Source: Colletotrichum lupini
Taxonomy: Eukaryota > Ascomycota > Sordariomycetes > Glomerellales > Glomerellaceae
DNA: 64,000 bases
Direction of reading: 5' to 3'
Assembly (NCBI RefSeq): GCF_023278565.1
Contig: NC_064681.1
Span: 310,001-374,000, forward strand
Under the pieces are notes generated by a model. It did no database searches, was not told the origin of the DNA, and saw nothing but the letters and a program-made list of their open reading frames with translations. The translations under genes and the position numbers were made by a program. Of this stretch, positions 34,062 through 46,080 are shown one piece after another; position 1 is the stretch's first letter, and each line of letters opens with the position of its first letter.

Positions 34062-35241
34062 TCAAGACCAAAAAGGTCCCTCGGCCTGCGCCCGCTGCCA
34101 CTGCTGCGCCTCCGCAAGCCTCTTCTCCAACGCCTCATTCTCCTTCCACAGCTGCGAATTCTTCTTCTCCAGGTGCGCGATGTACTCGGTCGCCTTGCTC
34201 AGGATCGTCGCCTTGTTCAGCTTGCGCGCGGGCATCAACCCGCCCAACTCCTCGACGACGTCAATCGCCTCGTCGCTCTCGGCGGCGGCGGCAGCGGCGG
34301 CGTGCGGGTTTTCGGTATGCTGGACGACGCACCGCAGCGAGGGGACGGCGTCGCGGAGGGCGATAATTTTCTCGTTAATATTAACGCGGTAGCGCTTTTC
34401 AATCATGTTATGCGGGTTCTTGGAGGGTTCCGAGTGTTTTGTGCGGCGGGCGGGGGGTTCGGGGGAGGCGGAGCGGGAGGAGGCGGAGGAGGCGGAGGAT
34501 TTGCGCTTGAGGTCGTTGGTGCGCGGGGAGGTTCGCTGTTGTGTTTGTGTTTGTGTTTGTTGCTGTTGGCGCTGTTGCGGCTGTTGTTGGGGACGAGAGG
34601 AGGGTGCGGATGTCGTCCGGGCGAGACGGGGCGACTTTGCGGGCTGCTGGGTTTGAGGTTGAGGTTGAGGCTGCGGCCGGGCGGGCGCGTCGAGGGTCTG
34701 GAAGAGGGGCTGCGTGTCGTTGATGCCCTCGCGGCCAAAGGCGACGGCGTCGGACATGAGGTCGGACGGGTTGGCGCTGGGGCTGAGGGTGAGGTTCTGG
34801 GGGGAGAGGAAGGACATTGGGCTGCCAAAGGATTCGCCGTAAAAGACGTCGAGGTCCGGGGAGAGGGCGGGCTTCTCAAAGTAGGCGGGCCAGTCGCCGC
34901 CGGTGGGGAGCTGGAAGGAGGAGGTCGGGAAGACGGGGGAGACGGGGGAGCCGCGGGACGGGGCCGAGTCTGCGCTGAAGTCGGCTTGGGTGTCGTAGAA
35001 GGAGAGCGGAGACAGCTCCGGTGGGCTCTGTTGGAGATGCAGTGTTAGTTGGGTGCTGACGCAGAGGGAAGAAGTGTTGGTTATGCAGGTGTGAGAGAGA
35101 CTTGATGCCAATTGGGTCAAGTCGTCGTGTGTAAGTCGGGAATGGCAGGCTGGTTTAAAGGGGAGGAAAGAAAAGACTACATACCATTGATTGAGGCATC
35201 GGAGGTACTTGATAATAGTCAAAGGACTGTTGTTGAGCCAT
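34062..35241 (-). CDS. bHLH transcription factor, SREBP-type basic region
   Basis: Exons 35241-35185 and 35027-34062 (157-bp intron), 340 residues. The start was chosen at ACCATGG (Kozak-like); an in-frame ATG twelve bases upstream has a poor context. The N-terminal half is acidic/Ser-Pro-rich, as in activation domains, then come Gln/Pro/Thr-rich repeats (about residues 130-185) and a basic, Ser-rich stretch. The bHLH domain begins near residue 223 with [16 protein letters not shown]; the Tyr in RYR is the hallmark of the SREBP class, which can bind sterol-response as well as E-box sites. A long loop of poly-Ala and acidic residues separates helix 1 from [14 protein letters not shown], followed by a Leu-zipper-like heptad run. 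No membrane helices follow, so it is a soluble nuclear protein, unlike full SREBP. The gene-free upstream region is long. Confidence 0.92.
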
Positions 35242-38200
35242 GGTGCGATTCATGGAGGGGTAGGTTGACTGGGGTGTGGGAGGTGAGGGGGGGAATCTGA
35301 CGATGGACCGGTCTGGAGGAATTGTCGTTGATTGAAGATGCGAGGTGCTGGTGGCGTTACTCGGGAAGTGAGTTGACGAGGGGCCGGTGTTGAGATATGT
35401 GTGCGTGTGTGTTTGTGGGTGTGTCGAGATGCCGATGGCGAGAGAAGACGATACTGGTAAGGTACTGTATGTAGTAAGGTATGATGTTACTTTAGATGAG
35501 GCTGATGGTTCGAGAGTGGACAGGTGGGGAGACAACAAGACGGACGGCAAAGCTATATACTAAAAGGCGAGTAAAACAGAACATGGTGAAGCATGGGTGT
35601 TGCGTAGGCATAAAGAGAGTCAATGGCCAAGAAAATCGGCCATGAGCCGGGGTTGAGGTCCGAATGCTGGGATGCGGGTAGGGTGGACTTGGAGGGATGG
35701 ATCATTGGGGGGCGTGATGGTAAGGCGGGCGCGGGTTGGAACGGCGAGCAAAACTGGCGATGGACGGGCTCGTCATACGAGCACGGGGTGGTTGAGCAAA
35801 GGAAAATGTGACCAAAGTACTCCCACGACTCTCGGTATGGATACAGAGTCGACAATACTGCGTACTCGGTAGGCGACAGAGTGTGTGAATGGTACGGGCG
35901 GACGGATCCGACGGTGGGAAAGACTGATGATTGACATGAGAGGTGCTGTGGGGAGTCTCTTTGACACATGCACCAAGGAGGGTCCATCTGTACGGTACAG
36001 GGTACGGGTACATGGTACACACATACGTTCCTTGAGTCCTTTACCCTGCACCGATTCTCTCTCTCTTCTTCTCACTCCCTTATGACACTACTGCGTAGGT
36101 ATGCTGCATATGTTAGAGCGTTGTATGCAAGACCTGCACTGAATCTATACACGAGTAGGTAGTCCATAAACACAGCGGTCCTCTGCAGAAAGGTTTCCCA
36201 GTCTGTCCTGTCGAGCCCGCGAAACGAAACGAGAATGATAACTTAGGTACTTACTGGTATTAAACCTCGGACTTGGTTGAGAGGGAGAGATTCAGGAAGA
36301 GGTACTCGATACTTGCTGCTGCTGCTCCTGCTGCCACGCCTAATTCCAGACCAAGCTAGGCGGGAAAAAGCAAAAGAGCGGCTGACAAGGTCCAGGGGGG
36401 GTGGGTGCCCGAGACTGGGGGGGCGTGTACTGTGGTGTATTTTGGCGTCAAATCCCGGAAGGGGGAAAACTGTCAACACACGACGAAATGGAAAGAGAAT
36501 AGAACGATGGAGGGGCACCTCGGGACCTTGGCAGCACTTGCCCATCCGCAGCCCGTCGCCAACTCTGCGGACCGGAACGCCCATCTTGACTAAACTGCCT
36601 ACTATGGATTTACAAGGTACTGCGAGATTGAGGGGAGGAAACCGTTTCCATGAGGCCATTGGGGGGCCATTGGGGGGCGCATCTGATCGGAAGCGAGCGC
36701 GCCTTTTTTTTTTTTTTTTTTCCTTCATCGCGATCTGGTCTACTTTTGACTAGGACACCCGTCATCATCATCTTGCATGCAACCTGACGATATGTTTGCG
36801 GTTCAAATCTTTTGGCGATTCATCCAAAAGCAAGACCAAAGGAAAAAACCTCGGAAATCGGATATCTCAACCTTGGTTGTGGTGCCCAACGTGCCTTCCA
36901 TCTCGTGCGATGGATGTGGGAATGCATCTGAATCAGGAACCCCCCCCCCTTCCCCGTGGCCCCCGGCCTTCCCAGAGGAACCCAAGCCTGTCACAAAATG
37001 CGCCCAAGACTCCAAAGCTCAAAGAACCATGGGCGCAAAACCAAGATCTCGTCCATCTTGACCGAGATGGGGAGGAGCTAAGACCTTACGGTAGGAAGGG
37101 GGGGCGTGTGAGACTGCGAGGTGTCGAGTCGTGAAGCTGTTCAAGTTCAAACTTGGACGTCTGACATTACCTAATTGGACGTAAACGGCGCATGGGGCCG
37201 GTCCAGACTGACAGATTGGATGGAAAAGGTAAATCCTGTTGGAGCTTTTGAGGCCATTGACGATTATCGTGTATCCAGGCAAAGCAAGTAGGCAGCTAGG
37301 CATGTTATTTTCCTGACGTGCATAACAACATCCTGGACAGTGCTGCTCCCTGGACTACTGGTGGGATCATGGCTGACGTCGTTGCTCGCTATCTTGTCGA
37401 CGATCAAGACAGGACCTCGCGGGTCTGTGACTACATCCTAGACGACAGTCTGTTGAAGCTGTCACTACCTCCTGGCGGCCGTTGCCTCTCGTTCCTGTTT
37501 CTGTGGGTGACCGTTTGACAGGTGGCCCGCGGCAGGCAGAAGACGATCGAGATCTCCAGGGTCCCTCCCACCCACACTGAGACTTGGCCTCTATGGCACT
37601 AACAGCCCGACACCTAATGTAGGTATCCATACGAATAGGTACGTAGGTAGTGGCAGGTAGGTAGCTGAATTCCACTTCCCTGGCATGCCGTGTCGCCGGT
37701 CTCGTCAGCCCTCGAACAAGGAAGGGGGAAGGAGAAGGATTCGAAGCTTTTGTCGGGCGCATCGCCATGCCTCGAGGCGTGCCGGCCACTCGACCCAAGA
37801 GGCAAGAGACACGTCGATGATTTGCGCTGTGCTGGCGGTCATGTCCCTCCCGAGTCCCCAGTCGTTCCGAGTGGCCGGCTTCTGATGCTGCCGAGCACTC
37901 CAACACTGATTGCGGCTGCCAGTATTCTTCACTCGGAATGAGCAAGATACTTTGCCTACTGCGTAGGTACCTAGCAAAGGTAGATATTCTCACTGCCCGG
38001 CTACTATTGGGCGAGGCAAGAAAAATCCAAGAGTTGGCTGTTGGCAGAGCTGAGAGAGCAGCGGACGTTTGCGACCGAGGAGTTGCTCAGTCAAGGCCCG
38101 AGGATGCCGAGTCACGGAGCCGAAGCGTACAGGATTCGCGTCCAGGGCGTTGGGTGTCCTGGAAACAGCAAGGGCCCGCCGGTCTCCGGCAACGGTAATT

Positions 38201-41200
38201 CAAGTCTGACGGATGACGGCGGTGGTAATGCAACGAGTCATCCGTAATCGCTTCGCACTGCCTCGCATCGCACGCATCGCCGGAACTCGACGCAAGAGGC
38301 ACGGCAGACAGCAACACGAGTAAGGAGGCCAATGGAGAGATTGATACTGTCGAATGGCCTGGGAAGATTGCCAAGTTCGCTAAGGCTGAGTCTGATGGGT
38401 TCCTTGGTTGTGGGATGGCACGTTGGAGGTCTATGGAGCGCATAATGGGCGCATGGCGGGACATGAAGGGGCAGCGATGCGCCGATGCAGCACTGGCGAG
38501 TGTTGGTTCCAAGGTTGAGAGATGAAGTGTCGATATGATGGGTGGTGGACGATGGAGTATCCGCAAGGTATGGTGGATGGTGGATGGTCAATGGTGTACT
38601 GCGTATTGGAGTGTTCAGTGTTGATGATGGTATACTCCGTAGGCCGTAGGTCTGTGATTGTTGCTGTTTGGTGGTGAGAAGGGAGGAAGGGAAGGGGTGT
38701 AGGAAGAGGACGGGGGTGTGCGGTGAATGCTGTGCGGTGGAGGCAGGTGGTCTGATTTTCGTGCAGTGTCGAACGTCGCTGCCAAAATTGACAAACAGCC
38801 CATCCGCTGGGGGAATCGAACGAGGCAGGAACCAACCGCCCCAGGGCAGGGGAGGACCCGCTCGGCCCAGACCGGAGCCAATGGGACGGTCGACGTGCGT
38901 GCGAGTAGTCATCAAGTATCGTCGCCGCAGTAATTGTATGGTGAAATACATGACCAAGGTCCTCCCGACTGTTCCCGTGCTGCTGTTGAATTTTCAAAGT
39001 GGCCGTCTTCTCGTAACATTTTCATCTTTGATTCTGACAACAACATCTCATCCAATCTCCAGTCTCTCTCTCTCTCCCTCTCTTCCTGGTCCTTGTCTGT
39101 TTCCTCTTTTTTTTTCTCCCCTTCTTTTTCTGTTCTTAATTTATCCGAACCGAGCAGGTCAGCAGCATGTCACTTTTGGGCCTTGTGGTGACGGCATCCC
39201 AGTGGATACCATCTTCCATGGATCATCATTGATCATGGGGAGTTGACATGTGCAAGCACAGATGCCACGGAAAGCTTGCGACAATAACACTTTGCAATGA
39301 GCTGAAGCTACTTGCTCTGGTAATGATAGTGTCCCTACTGTTTGTTTGGCTGACACCCATCTCTGCCCAAGCAACATGGCATTTCAACAACACTCACACT
39401 CACTTGTACAGCAAGCATCACATAGACTCCAACACAGTCGACAACTTGACAGTGCTGATCGCCGCTACGGATCGCCCTGTTCCCTGCATTCCCGCGCATC
39501 CTACGGTGCCTACGTGCTCGCTTCTCCTCACTTACACGCACAGCTCTCCAGCTTTCGTCCACCATGAAACCCCCCAATCTCGCGGGCCTAGCCACCGTCT
39601 GCACATCATGTCGCACTCTCTCCCTTTCTGCGCAGTACCTCTCCGCCGAGGGAATACAACGTCAAAACTCACAACTCACTTGTAACTTGAGAGGCAGTGA
39701 CAGCAACTACAATGGGCAGCATCTGCGAACCGAGTGACGTCTAGACCACTGGCCAAGTCCTATTTCACGCAGCTCCTCCCAGGTCCTCCCTCCAACCCTC
39801 CCGACTCACTGCTTTGCGGCCTGCGGCTTGCCTGCCGCTTCGAGGACACTTTGCTGTTGATCCGAATTGATTCAAATAAATTCGATACATGCGACCAGCG
39901 GGTACATTGCAGACCTCCGACCGCGAGACACATTTGCGCCATGCGGACCAACGGATCGCATGTGGAATGTATCGTCCTGCCATCGGCCGTCAATCAGCCG
40001 CCGACCCCCTTTCCGCCCGGGCTTCAACCGCATCCAGATCCCGATAATTCCACTCGCCGTCTACGGAGTACACTAACGGGACCTGGACCCTCGGGAATAC
40101 AATTCTCTCTGTGTCTCGCCTTTTCTTCCCACTTGCGTAAAGGACAAGAGATTGCGCGGTCCGGTGGTCCCGGTTCGCCCTCCACCGTTCGCCGATTGAA
40201 GAAATACCAAGAGCCCGAAAAGAGCACCAGCATCTTCCGTGTTCGGCGAATCACTTACCCAAAGTTGCAACGACGGTTGGCATTCATTTGTAACCATACG
40301 ACAGCCCGACCCCCCGAGAAGAAAAGAGAAGAAAAAAAAGTGCAGCAAGAAAATCAGCAAGGAACCGGCGCGCATACTCGTCCCGTTCCCCAAGACACGA
40401 CCTGCACATCGCGGCGGCCGGCGCAACGCACTCGCGGAGGGCCTCCCGGGCGGTCTACCTGCAGGATCTGTGCTGTGCTGTGCTTCTGAGAAGCAAACGC
40501 GCATATCAGTATCCCGTACGGAGTACTTCGTACATGACAACTCAACCCTACACTATGTGACTACCTACCCTGCTGCCTTAGTTTGAGGAGCTGAGGTGGT
40601 AGGAAGAGGACCCTGCAGCTCTTGTCCTCCGAGAAGCTAAACCTCTCTTGGAGTCTTGAGAGGAAATAAGGCGGGGGTTAACCTTGAGCGGACTATTTTT
40701 GCAGCTGGAGTTGGCTACTGGCACCGCTGGCAGGCCGCAGAGTGGCAGAGGCAGACTTTCAACTTGCGCGCAAATATCCGTACAGAGGCAGAGTGTGGTT
40801 CGCATGGTCTCGGTTCGTCCCTTTTCTTGCAGGAGAATTGCTTTTTCCCTCTTCCTTTACCTCTCCTCTTGTTCCTCCTCCCCTGTCAACATCCAGTCAC
40901 AAGCACATGCTTTCCAACGGCGCGAATGTGACGGGCTGTTTGTATCCGCATCTTGCTGGAAGTTTGCTCTCCCCTCCAGGGGGCCCTCCACAATGTCTGC
41001 CTGTCAATTTGACATCCTCACATCCCCTCCTAGGGCCCTAACGTCGCTTACCGTGGAGAACTTTGATGTGGCGATGAGAGGGGGGCTAGCACTCCACGTC
41101 GGTCTGCAGGACGTGCAGCTCGCGCACATTGGCACGTTGTTGGCGCGCAAAGCACGTTTGGCGACACAGTTGTAACGGTTTGTGATGAGTCAAGACATGC

Positions 41201-41639
41201 ATGCCCTTTTTGTTTCGTCTTGTCTTTGTCGAGAATTGCATGGTTTTGTCTGTCAATTGTGACGCGAACCCTCGGCTGCGCAGGTTGCCCTAGTTGGGAA
41301 CGACTCGGACAGCCATGGTTGTGTTGTGGATGTCTCGACAGATCGATCTGGAGTGGCTTAATGAGTCCGGGATGCTCACTCATCGCCGAGTGATTGTCTC
41401 TTGGCGTGGTTTCTGCCTCATCTTGACTGTAGTGACTATCGACATACTCTGAATCTATGGTGACTCACGACGAGGCTCACAAGTCTCAGCAGCTGCGAAG
41501 CTCGCGACATATATCAACCTTGCTGGCGACTAGACCACCAGCACTTGCTATTCCATCATCACCAGAAAGAGCTCACCATGACAAGAACCTTTCCAAGACA
41601 GGAAAACTACTCACAACATTATAAACAAAAAAGCCTACC
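35242..41639. other. Long gene-free region upstream of the bHLH gene
   Basis: 6.4 kb with many short overlapping frames on both strands, none convincing. TAGGTA/TACCTA words are common (for example 37615-37670). A T18 tract lies at 36704-36721 and a CT-rich run at about 39060-39135, promoter-like but followed only by a 21-codon frame. A CT-rich leader of several hundred bases precedes the bHLH start on the minus strand. The size is notable for a compact fungal genome and could hold a long 5' UTR, a non-coding RNA or distal control elements; none can be shown from sequence alone. Confidence 0.5.
36704..36721. repeat. T18 homopolymer
   Basis: Eighteen T in a row on the + strand; the length may vary in the true genome. 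Confidence 0.9.
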
Positions 41640-42494
41640 ATGCCCTCTAGTAACCCCAACCCAGAACGCCCTCCAGCGCCCGCCCACCTCCCTGCCGTCC
41701 TCTTAGAGACAAACCCATTCTACATCGACATGAGCCAAGGTACGCACCGCAAGGCCCTCCCACCCTTCACCTCCACCCTCACCCGTGGAAAGAAACCCAG
41801 CCTCCGCCCTCGCTCCTCAGCGGAGATCTTCGCAGAGCTGCAAGCCGAACAGAATAACCGTCCCGCAGAGCACGCCGCCTCCCGCCCATCAACACCAACG
41901 CCATGCCGTCGTCCACGAACCCCCAAGACGCCTTCACCACGTAGCAGCAGCAGCAGCAGCAGCAGCCCTTCCCGGGACTTCAAAACTCCAGAAAGTAACC
42001 ACAACACACCCCGCAAGCGCATCATCCTGCCCCAAACCCCCGCCTCCACCTCCTCGGGTTCCTCGCACCGCAGCATCGACATGGACGGCGACATCCACAT
42101 GAAGAACACAACCCCAGAAACCCACCCCCACGCCGCCCTCCGCGCCCTCGTAACGCAAACAGTCACCGAGACCTTGTCCCTCGAACGCGCGCGTCTGGCG
42201 GACGAGATCCGTCGACAGGTCCTCACTTCTCTAGAAGCGGGAATCGGACCGCTTGTGAGGGAGAACTTTGAGGCTGCGTTGGCGGAGGCGTTGGAGGAGC
42301 CGTTTGAGGGAGGGGAGGGGGGGAGGAAGAGGGAGGTCGCTGTTGTTAGGGTTGTCAGGGAGCGGTTGAGGGGGTTGAGTTGTGATGGGCTCGTCGAGGT
42401 TTTTTGTAATGAGGAGGTTTTGGGGGTGCTTAGGAGGTTGGTTGGGGTTGTTGAGGCGGAGGTTTTGATGCAGGGGTGGGATGTTGTTGGGTAG
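41640..42494 (+). CDS. Hypothetical protein with poly-Ser stretch
   Basis: 284 residues, single exon, ATG after ACAAAAAAGCCTACC. The first half is low-complexity and rich in Pro, Ser, Thr, Arg with basic patches; an (AGC)8 run at about 41943-41966 encodes eight Ser. The second half (about residues 155-284) is predicted mostly helical, with acidic/basic heptads such as LERARLADEIRRQVL and VVRVVRERLRGL, so coiled-coil or helical oligomerisation is likely. The basic segments could be nuclear localisation signals. The 3' third is unusually G-rich on the coding strand. I recognise no domain; a nuclear or chromatin-linked role is only a guess. Confidence 0.65.
   Translation: MPSSNPNPERPPAPAHLPAVLLETNPFYIDMSQGTHRKALPPFTSTLTRGKKPSLRPRSSAEIFAELQAEQNNRPAEHAASRPSTPTPCRRPRTPKTPSPRSSSSSSSSPSRDFKTPESNHNTPRKRIILPQTPASTSSGSSHRSIDMDGDIHMKNTTPETHPHAALRALVTQTVTETLSLERARLADEIRRQVLTSLEAGIGPLVRENFEAALAEALEEPFEGGEGGRKREVAVVRVVRERLRGLSCDGLVEVFCNEEVLGVLRRLVGVVEAEVLMQGWDVVG
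41943..41966. repeat. (AGC)8 trinucleotide repeat
   Basis: In-frame microsatellite coding for poly-Ser; likely length-polymorphic. Confidence 0.85.
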
Positions 42495-44007
42495 AGCGGT
42501 ATAAGATAGGTTGAGGCCGTGGTGATGTTGGGTGGTGGTGATGGATAGAGTAGATAGCCAAGTTGCCCATGAGATTCATATTCGTTTGTGCTCGATACTT
42601 GAGGTGAGGTTCGCGAGCTTGGTGGTTCTCTGTATAATCTGCTGGCTGGTACGGGAGATCCCATATGGAATATCTTAGAGTCCTTCGATGCTCCTATGGC
42701 ACATTTTAGACATTGAAGCATCCGAGTAATTCGGCCATACTAGAGTTGGGAGATGGTTTCTGGCTTGATTGGTCGTTGGAGCTGACTTCGAATGAAAGAC
42801 TAACGATGGTCTTTGTAAGTCTTTCTGTGGACTCATTCATTCTCAATGGTGATTTCGTCGTCTAGCTTCGATTTTGATCCCACAGCATGAGAGTCTGTTT
42901 CGGGTTCAAGATTTATCGAGGACTCAAGTCAACTTTTGTCGCATTGGTCAGTGGCCTCCAGCCTGATGCTGCTTTGTTTTCTTTTTCGAGGCCACGTCAC
43001 TGTGAGATTGTGAGGGAACATTGTGGGTTACTTGATTACGGCTAGTATCTTATGCTCTTAGCAGCGAACTTGAGTCTTATCTAAACGCATCGTATCCCGA
43101 GCCTCGGTGCTTGGTTCATGTTTTGTTTCTACCTTGGTCCTTTTTGTTTGAGGGCAGCTTCTCAAGCGGCCATGAGAGATAGCCACAGTTCGATTCAAGA
43201 AAAGTGTAGACTTGGTGTACATGAAGTCTCTGTGAAGATTGACTGCGGAGCATTATTGCTTAGCTGTTTTTCATCTCTTCGCTGGCTTACCTTCCTAGAT
43301 TTCTTATTGATATTTGTTGATCACGTAACTCTTGAAAAATAATTGAGGCTCGTTATATCTATTACGAATATTCCCAGAACCAGCGTCTCACTTAGAAGCC
43401 CAACATTTCCACCATAGATAGACCGGATGTGCTTGACTCTAAGCAGTTTTGTTGTTGAGGCTACCACTTAATGGTGTTTTATCACCCTCTATGTATCTTA
43501 ATTAAGGTGAGGTCCTTGAGGCTGATATTCCACAGGGCAGCTGAGGCTTGATCCCGGAGCTGTCAGGACGCTAAAACAGCTCTATCTTAGTGGTGGCAGG
43601 GAGAGCTCGGGCCCACTGTTTCCTCATTCAGCGCCGGGGACAGCTGTTCGCTGATGCCCTGCGAGGCTGCGTCATAACCAAACAGCTGTCCAACTGCCTG
43701 AGGTGGGCACCAGACCTAAGGTGGATCATTTGTGTCACGAAAGCTCCTCCCCTCCCAGGCCATCACCACCTCAGCCTCTCGACTCCCCCGATCCCGCACC
43801 TCTTCCCGCCGACCACAGCTGCCACGAGGACCACACATACGGCGGCGCTGCTCGTCCGATCTCCCACTGCGCATAACATTGCATCCGCCGCGATTCATCA
43901 TACTCCATTTTGTTTGACTTGCGCTTGCCTCCTGTCTTTCCTGTCACAGTCCCTCGAATTGGGCCATGCCTCTTTGAGCACGGCACGTGTCCGCATCATC
44001 TTTCGCC
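42495..44007. other. Intergenic region upstream of Lunapark
   Basis: 1.5 kb. The last ~270 bp are C-rich with CT/CA tracts, typical of a 5' UTR. No gene seen. Confidence 0.5.
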
Positions 44008-45306
44008 ATGGTCTCCTTCTGGCCCTGGAGGGTACGTCTGCCACGATCTAGGACCTACTCTCATTATGCGCATGATGCGCGCTTTCTGGAATGGACCGGA
44101 TGAACCGCTGACTTTCCGATCAACAGCGTGACGACTCCTCCCCCGCCTCCTTCGAGAAGACCCTTTCTGCGCTGTCTACCAAGATCACAGACACTCAAGC
44201 GAGACTCGATGGCGCGCGCGCCACCTCCCGTCGCATCAGAGTGCTCTGGTCCTTGTACCTCGCCTTTGCCTACCTCGTCTACTCCATCGTCATCTTCCTC
44301 GTGGTAGGATGGAACGACATGGGCGCCTCAGAATGGACTGGCGTCGCTGGAGGCCCTCTCCTGTACGTTGTTCTTCTACCTCTCTCATGGAAATCTGGCT
44401 GCGCGAACATGAGACACTGACCATGCCCTCCTCAGCATCTACCTCACGCGAACAACCGTCACGGCCGTGTTCAACTACCGCATCGATTCTCTATCCGCTC
44501 GCCTCAAGGAGCAGCAGGCCGAGCGCGCAAAGACGATCCAGAAGCTCAAGGACGCCACAAAATACAACTCCACCCTGGAACTCCTAGAAAAGTACGGAGG
44601 CGACGAAGGCAAGGGCAAGAACAAGAAGCAGAACGCAGGGGACGACGATAAGAAGCCGCGACAGCAGCAGCAGGGCGGCAGGCAACACGAAGTCGCCGCT
44701 CCTGGAGGCCGGACGAACATGGCACCCCCTCCTACCGCCAACATTCAACGCCGCGACGGTCCCCCTCCTGGCTTCCAAGCCGGACGTCCCCCGCAGCAGC
44801 CGCCCAACGGCCTCGAACCCACCGAAGAATTCGCGCCAAACGCCTACGCCCACCCGCCTCCGCCGCCGCCCCAGTCGCAGCAATTCGCGCAAGCCGAGGG
44901 TCTGCCGGGCTCGTCGCACTGGTACGACCGCATCATGGACCTCCTCCTCGGCGAGGACGAGACGGCATCCAAGAACAGGATCGCCCTCATTTGCAAAACT
45001 TGCAGGCTGGTCAACGGGCAGGCCCCACCGGGCACAAAGGCCCTCTCAGATATCGGCACGTGGAAGTGCATGGGCTGCGGGGCCACGAACGGCGAGATGG
45101 AGGAGGGAAAACGCATCATGCAGGAGGTGCTCGGCTCGTCGCGGGGGGATGATGTTCCCACGGGCGAGGAGTTTAAGGAGTCTGATGATGATGTTCCTAT
45201 CAAGGAGGAGGAGGATTCTGATGAGCAAGCTGCCGGCGCGAAGACGACGGGACGACAGGGTGGGTCGGCGGCGGCGAAGAAGCGGAAGGGCAAGGGCGGT
45301 AAGTGA
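44008..45306 (+). CDS. LNP1: Lunapark homologue, ER three-way-junction protein
   Basis: Exons 44008-44031, 44127-44362 and 44436-45306, 376 residues; the tiny first exon encodes MVSFWPWR, as in fungal Lunapark. Next come a short amphipathic/coiled segment (SFEKTLSALSTKITDTQARL), two close membrane helices at about residues 45-67 and 77-93, a second coiled coil (RLKEQQAERAKTIQKLK), a Pro/Gln-rich cytosolic region, and the Lunapark zinc ribbon with two Cys pairs, CKTC and CMGC, at about residues 266-291. The C-terminus is acidic and ends in a Lys/Gly-rich tail. The protein stabilises junctions of the tubular ER network, opposing atlastin/Sey1 fusion activity. Its neighbour downstream is a Golgi golgin, but linkage is probably chance. 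Confidence 0.94.
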
Positions 45307-46080
45307 CTTGAAAAACAAAATGGGGTGTGGTGATAGGGAACCGCTGCGCTGGCTAGCTATAGCCGATTATTTCATGCCATAGCTACAGCATACGAAATAG
45401 AAAACACATCGACAGATTTTTAATTAATGTGCCGTCATCTCGTGGGAGACACTTACGCGTTAACGTCCACATGCGTTCCGGGACTCGGGGGCTTGAAGCC
45501 GGGATGCACCGTAGCACCGCAGTACCGGTGGATCGGAGGACCGAATGTGGCTAGTGCTGAGGCTGAACGCTAAAGGGAGCAGAGGTCCCCACACCCGCAA
45601 CGCAACGCAACGCACCTCGGTGACCCTGGAACAGCTCCCTGCAGGCTGAGCGCCTCACTAAGGTACTACCCAAGGTAAGGTAAAGGTGAGGAAAGGACAC
45701 TTGTGAATTCAAACCCGCTGCATCCAATGTACGAAGGGTCCCTTGGATGAAATTCCTCCCCGTCCACCACACACCTACACACAAACATACACACACACAC
45801 ACACACCATTCGCATTCTCTCGTCCCAAATACCCTCTCCAAAAGACCAGCGCTGGCCCAAACGTTCCTTTTCTCCCTCTCCCTTTCTCCACGTAGTGCTT
45901 GCGCCACCAATAATGCAGCGCCCTTCGATCCTCGACATCGACCATTGCGCATAGCTCTCTCTCAGACTTTGAGCCACTTTTACCATTTACCTTCCCTGCT
46001 GCACCTCCGAATTGTAAACGATACACCCAGAGAGGGATTCCATGGTCACAGGGTAATCCCATCATCCCTAGATCGGCAAC
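45307..46080. other. Intergenic spacer with CA microsatellite
   Basis: About 770 bp holding the Lunapark terminator and the golgin promoter. An (AC)9 tract lies at 45789-45806 within a CA/CT-rich leader. No gene seen. Confidence 0.55.
45789..45806. repeat. (AC)9 dinucleotide microsatellite
   Basis: Nine AC units in a CA-rich stretch about 275 bp before the golgin start. Confidence 0.9.

Noticed and set aside
38800..38830. GTTCGATTCC B-box-like word on the minus strand
   Set aside because: No cloverleaf or A-box at the right distance; not a tRNA gene.
38668..39246. 192-codon frame
   Set aside because: Mixed composition, overlapped by several frames on both strands, no family resemblance.
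39734..40489. 251-codon frame upstream of the hypothetical gene
   Set aside because: Opens with GTG, not ATG; Pro/Arg/Thr-rich with no recognisable fold; the overlapping antisense frame is equally long.
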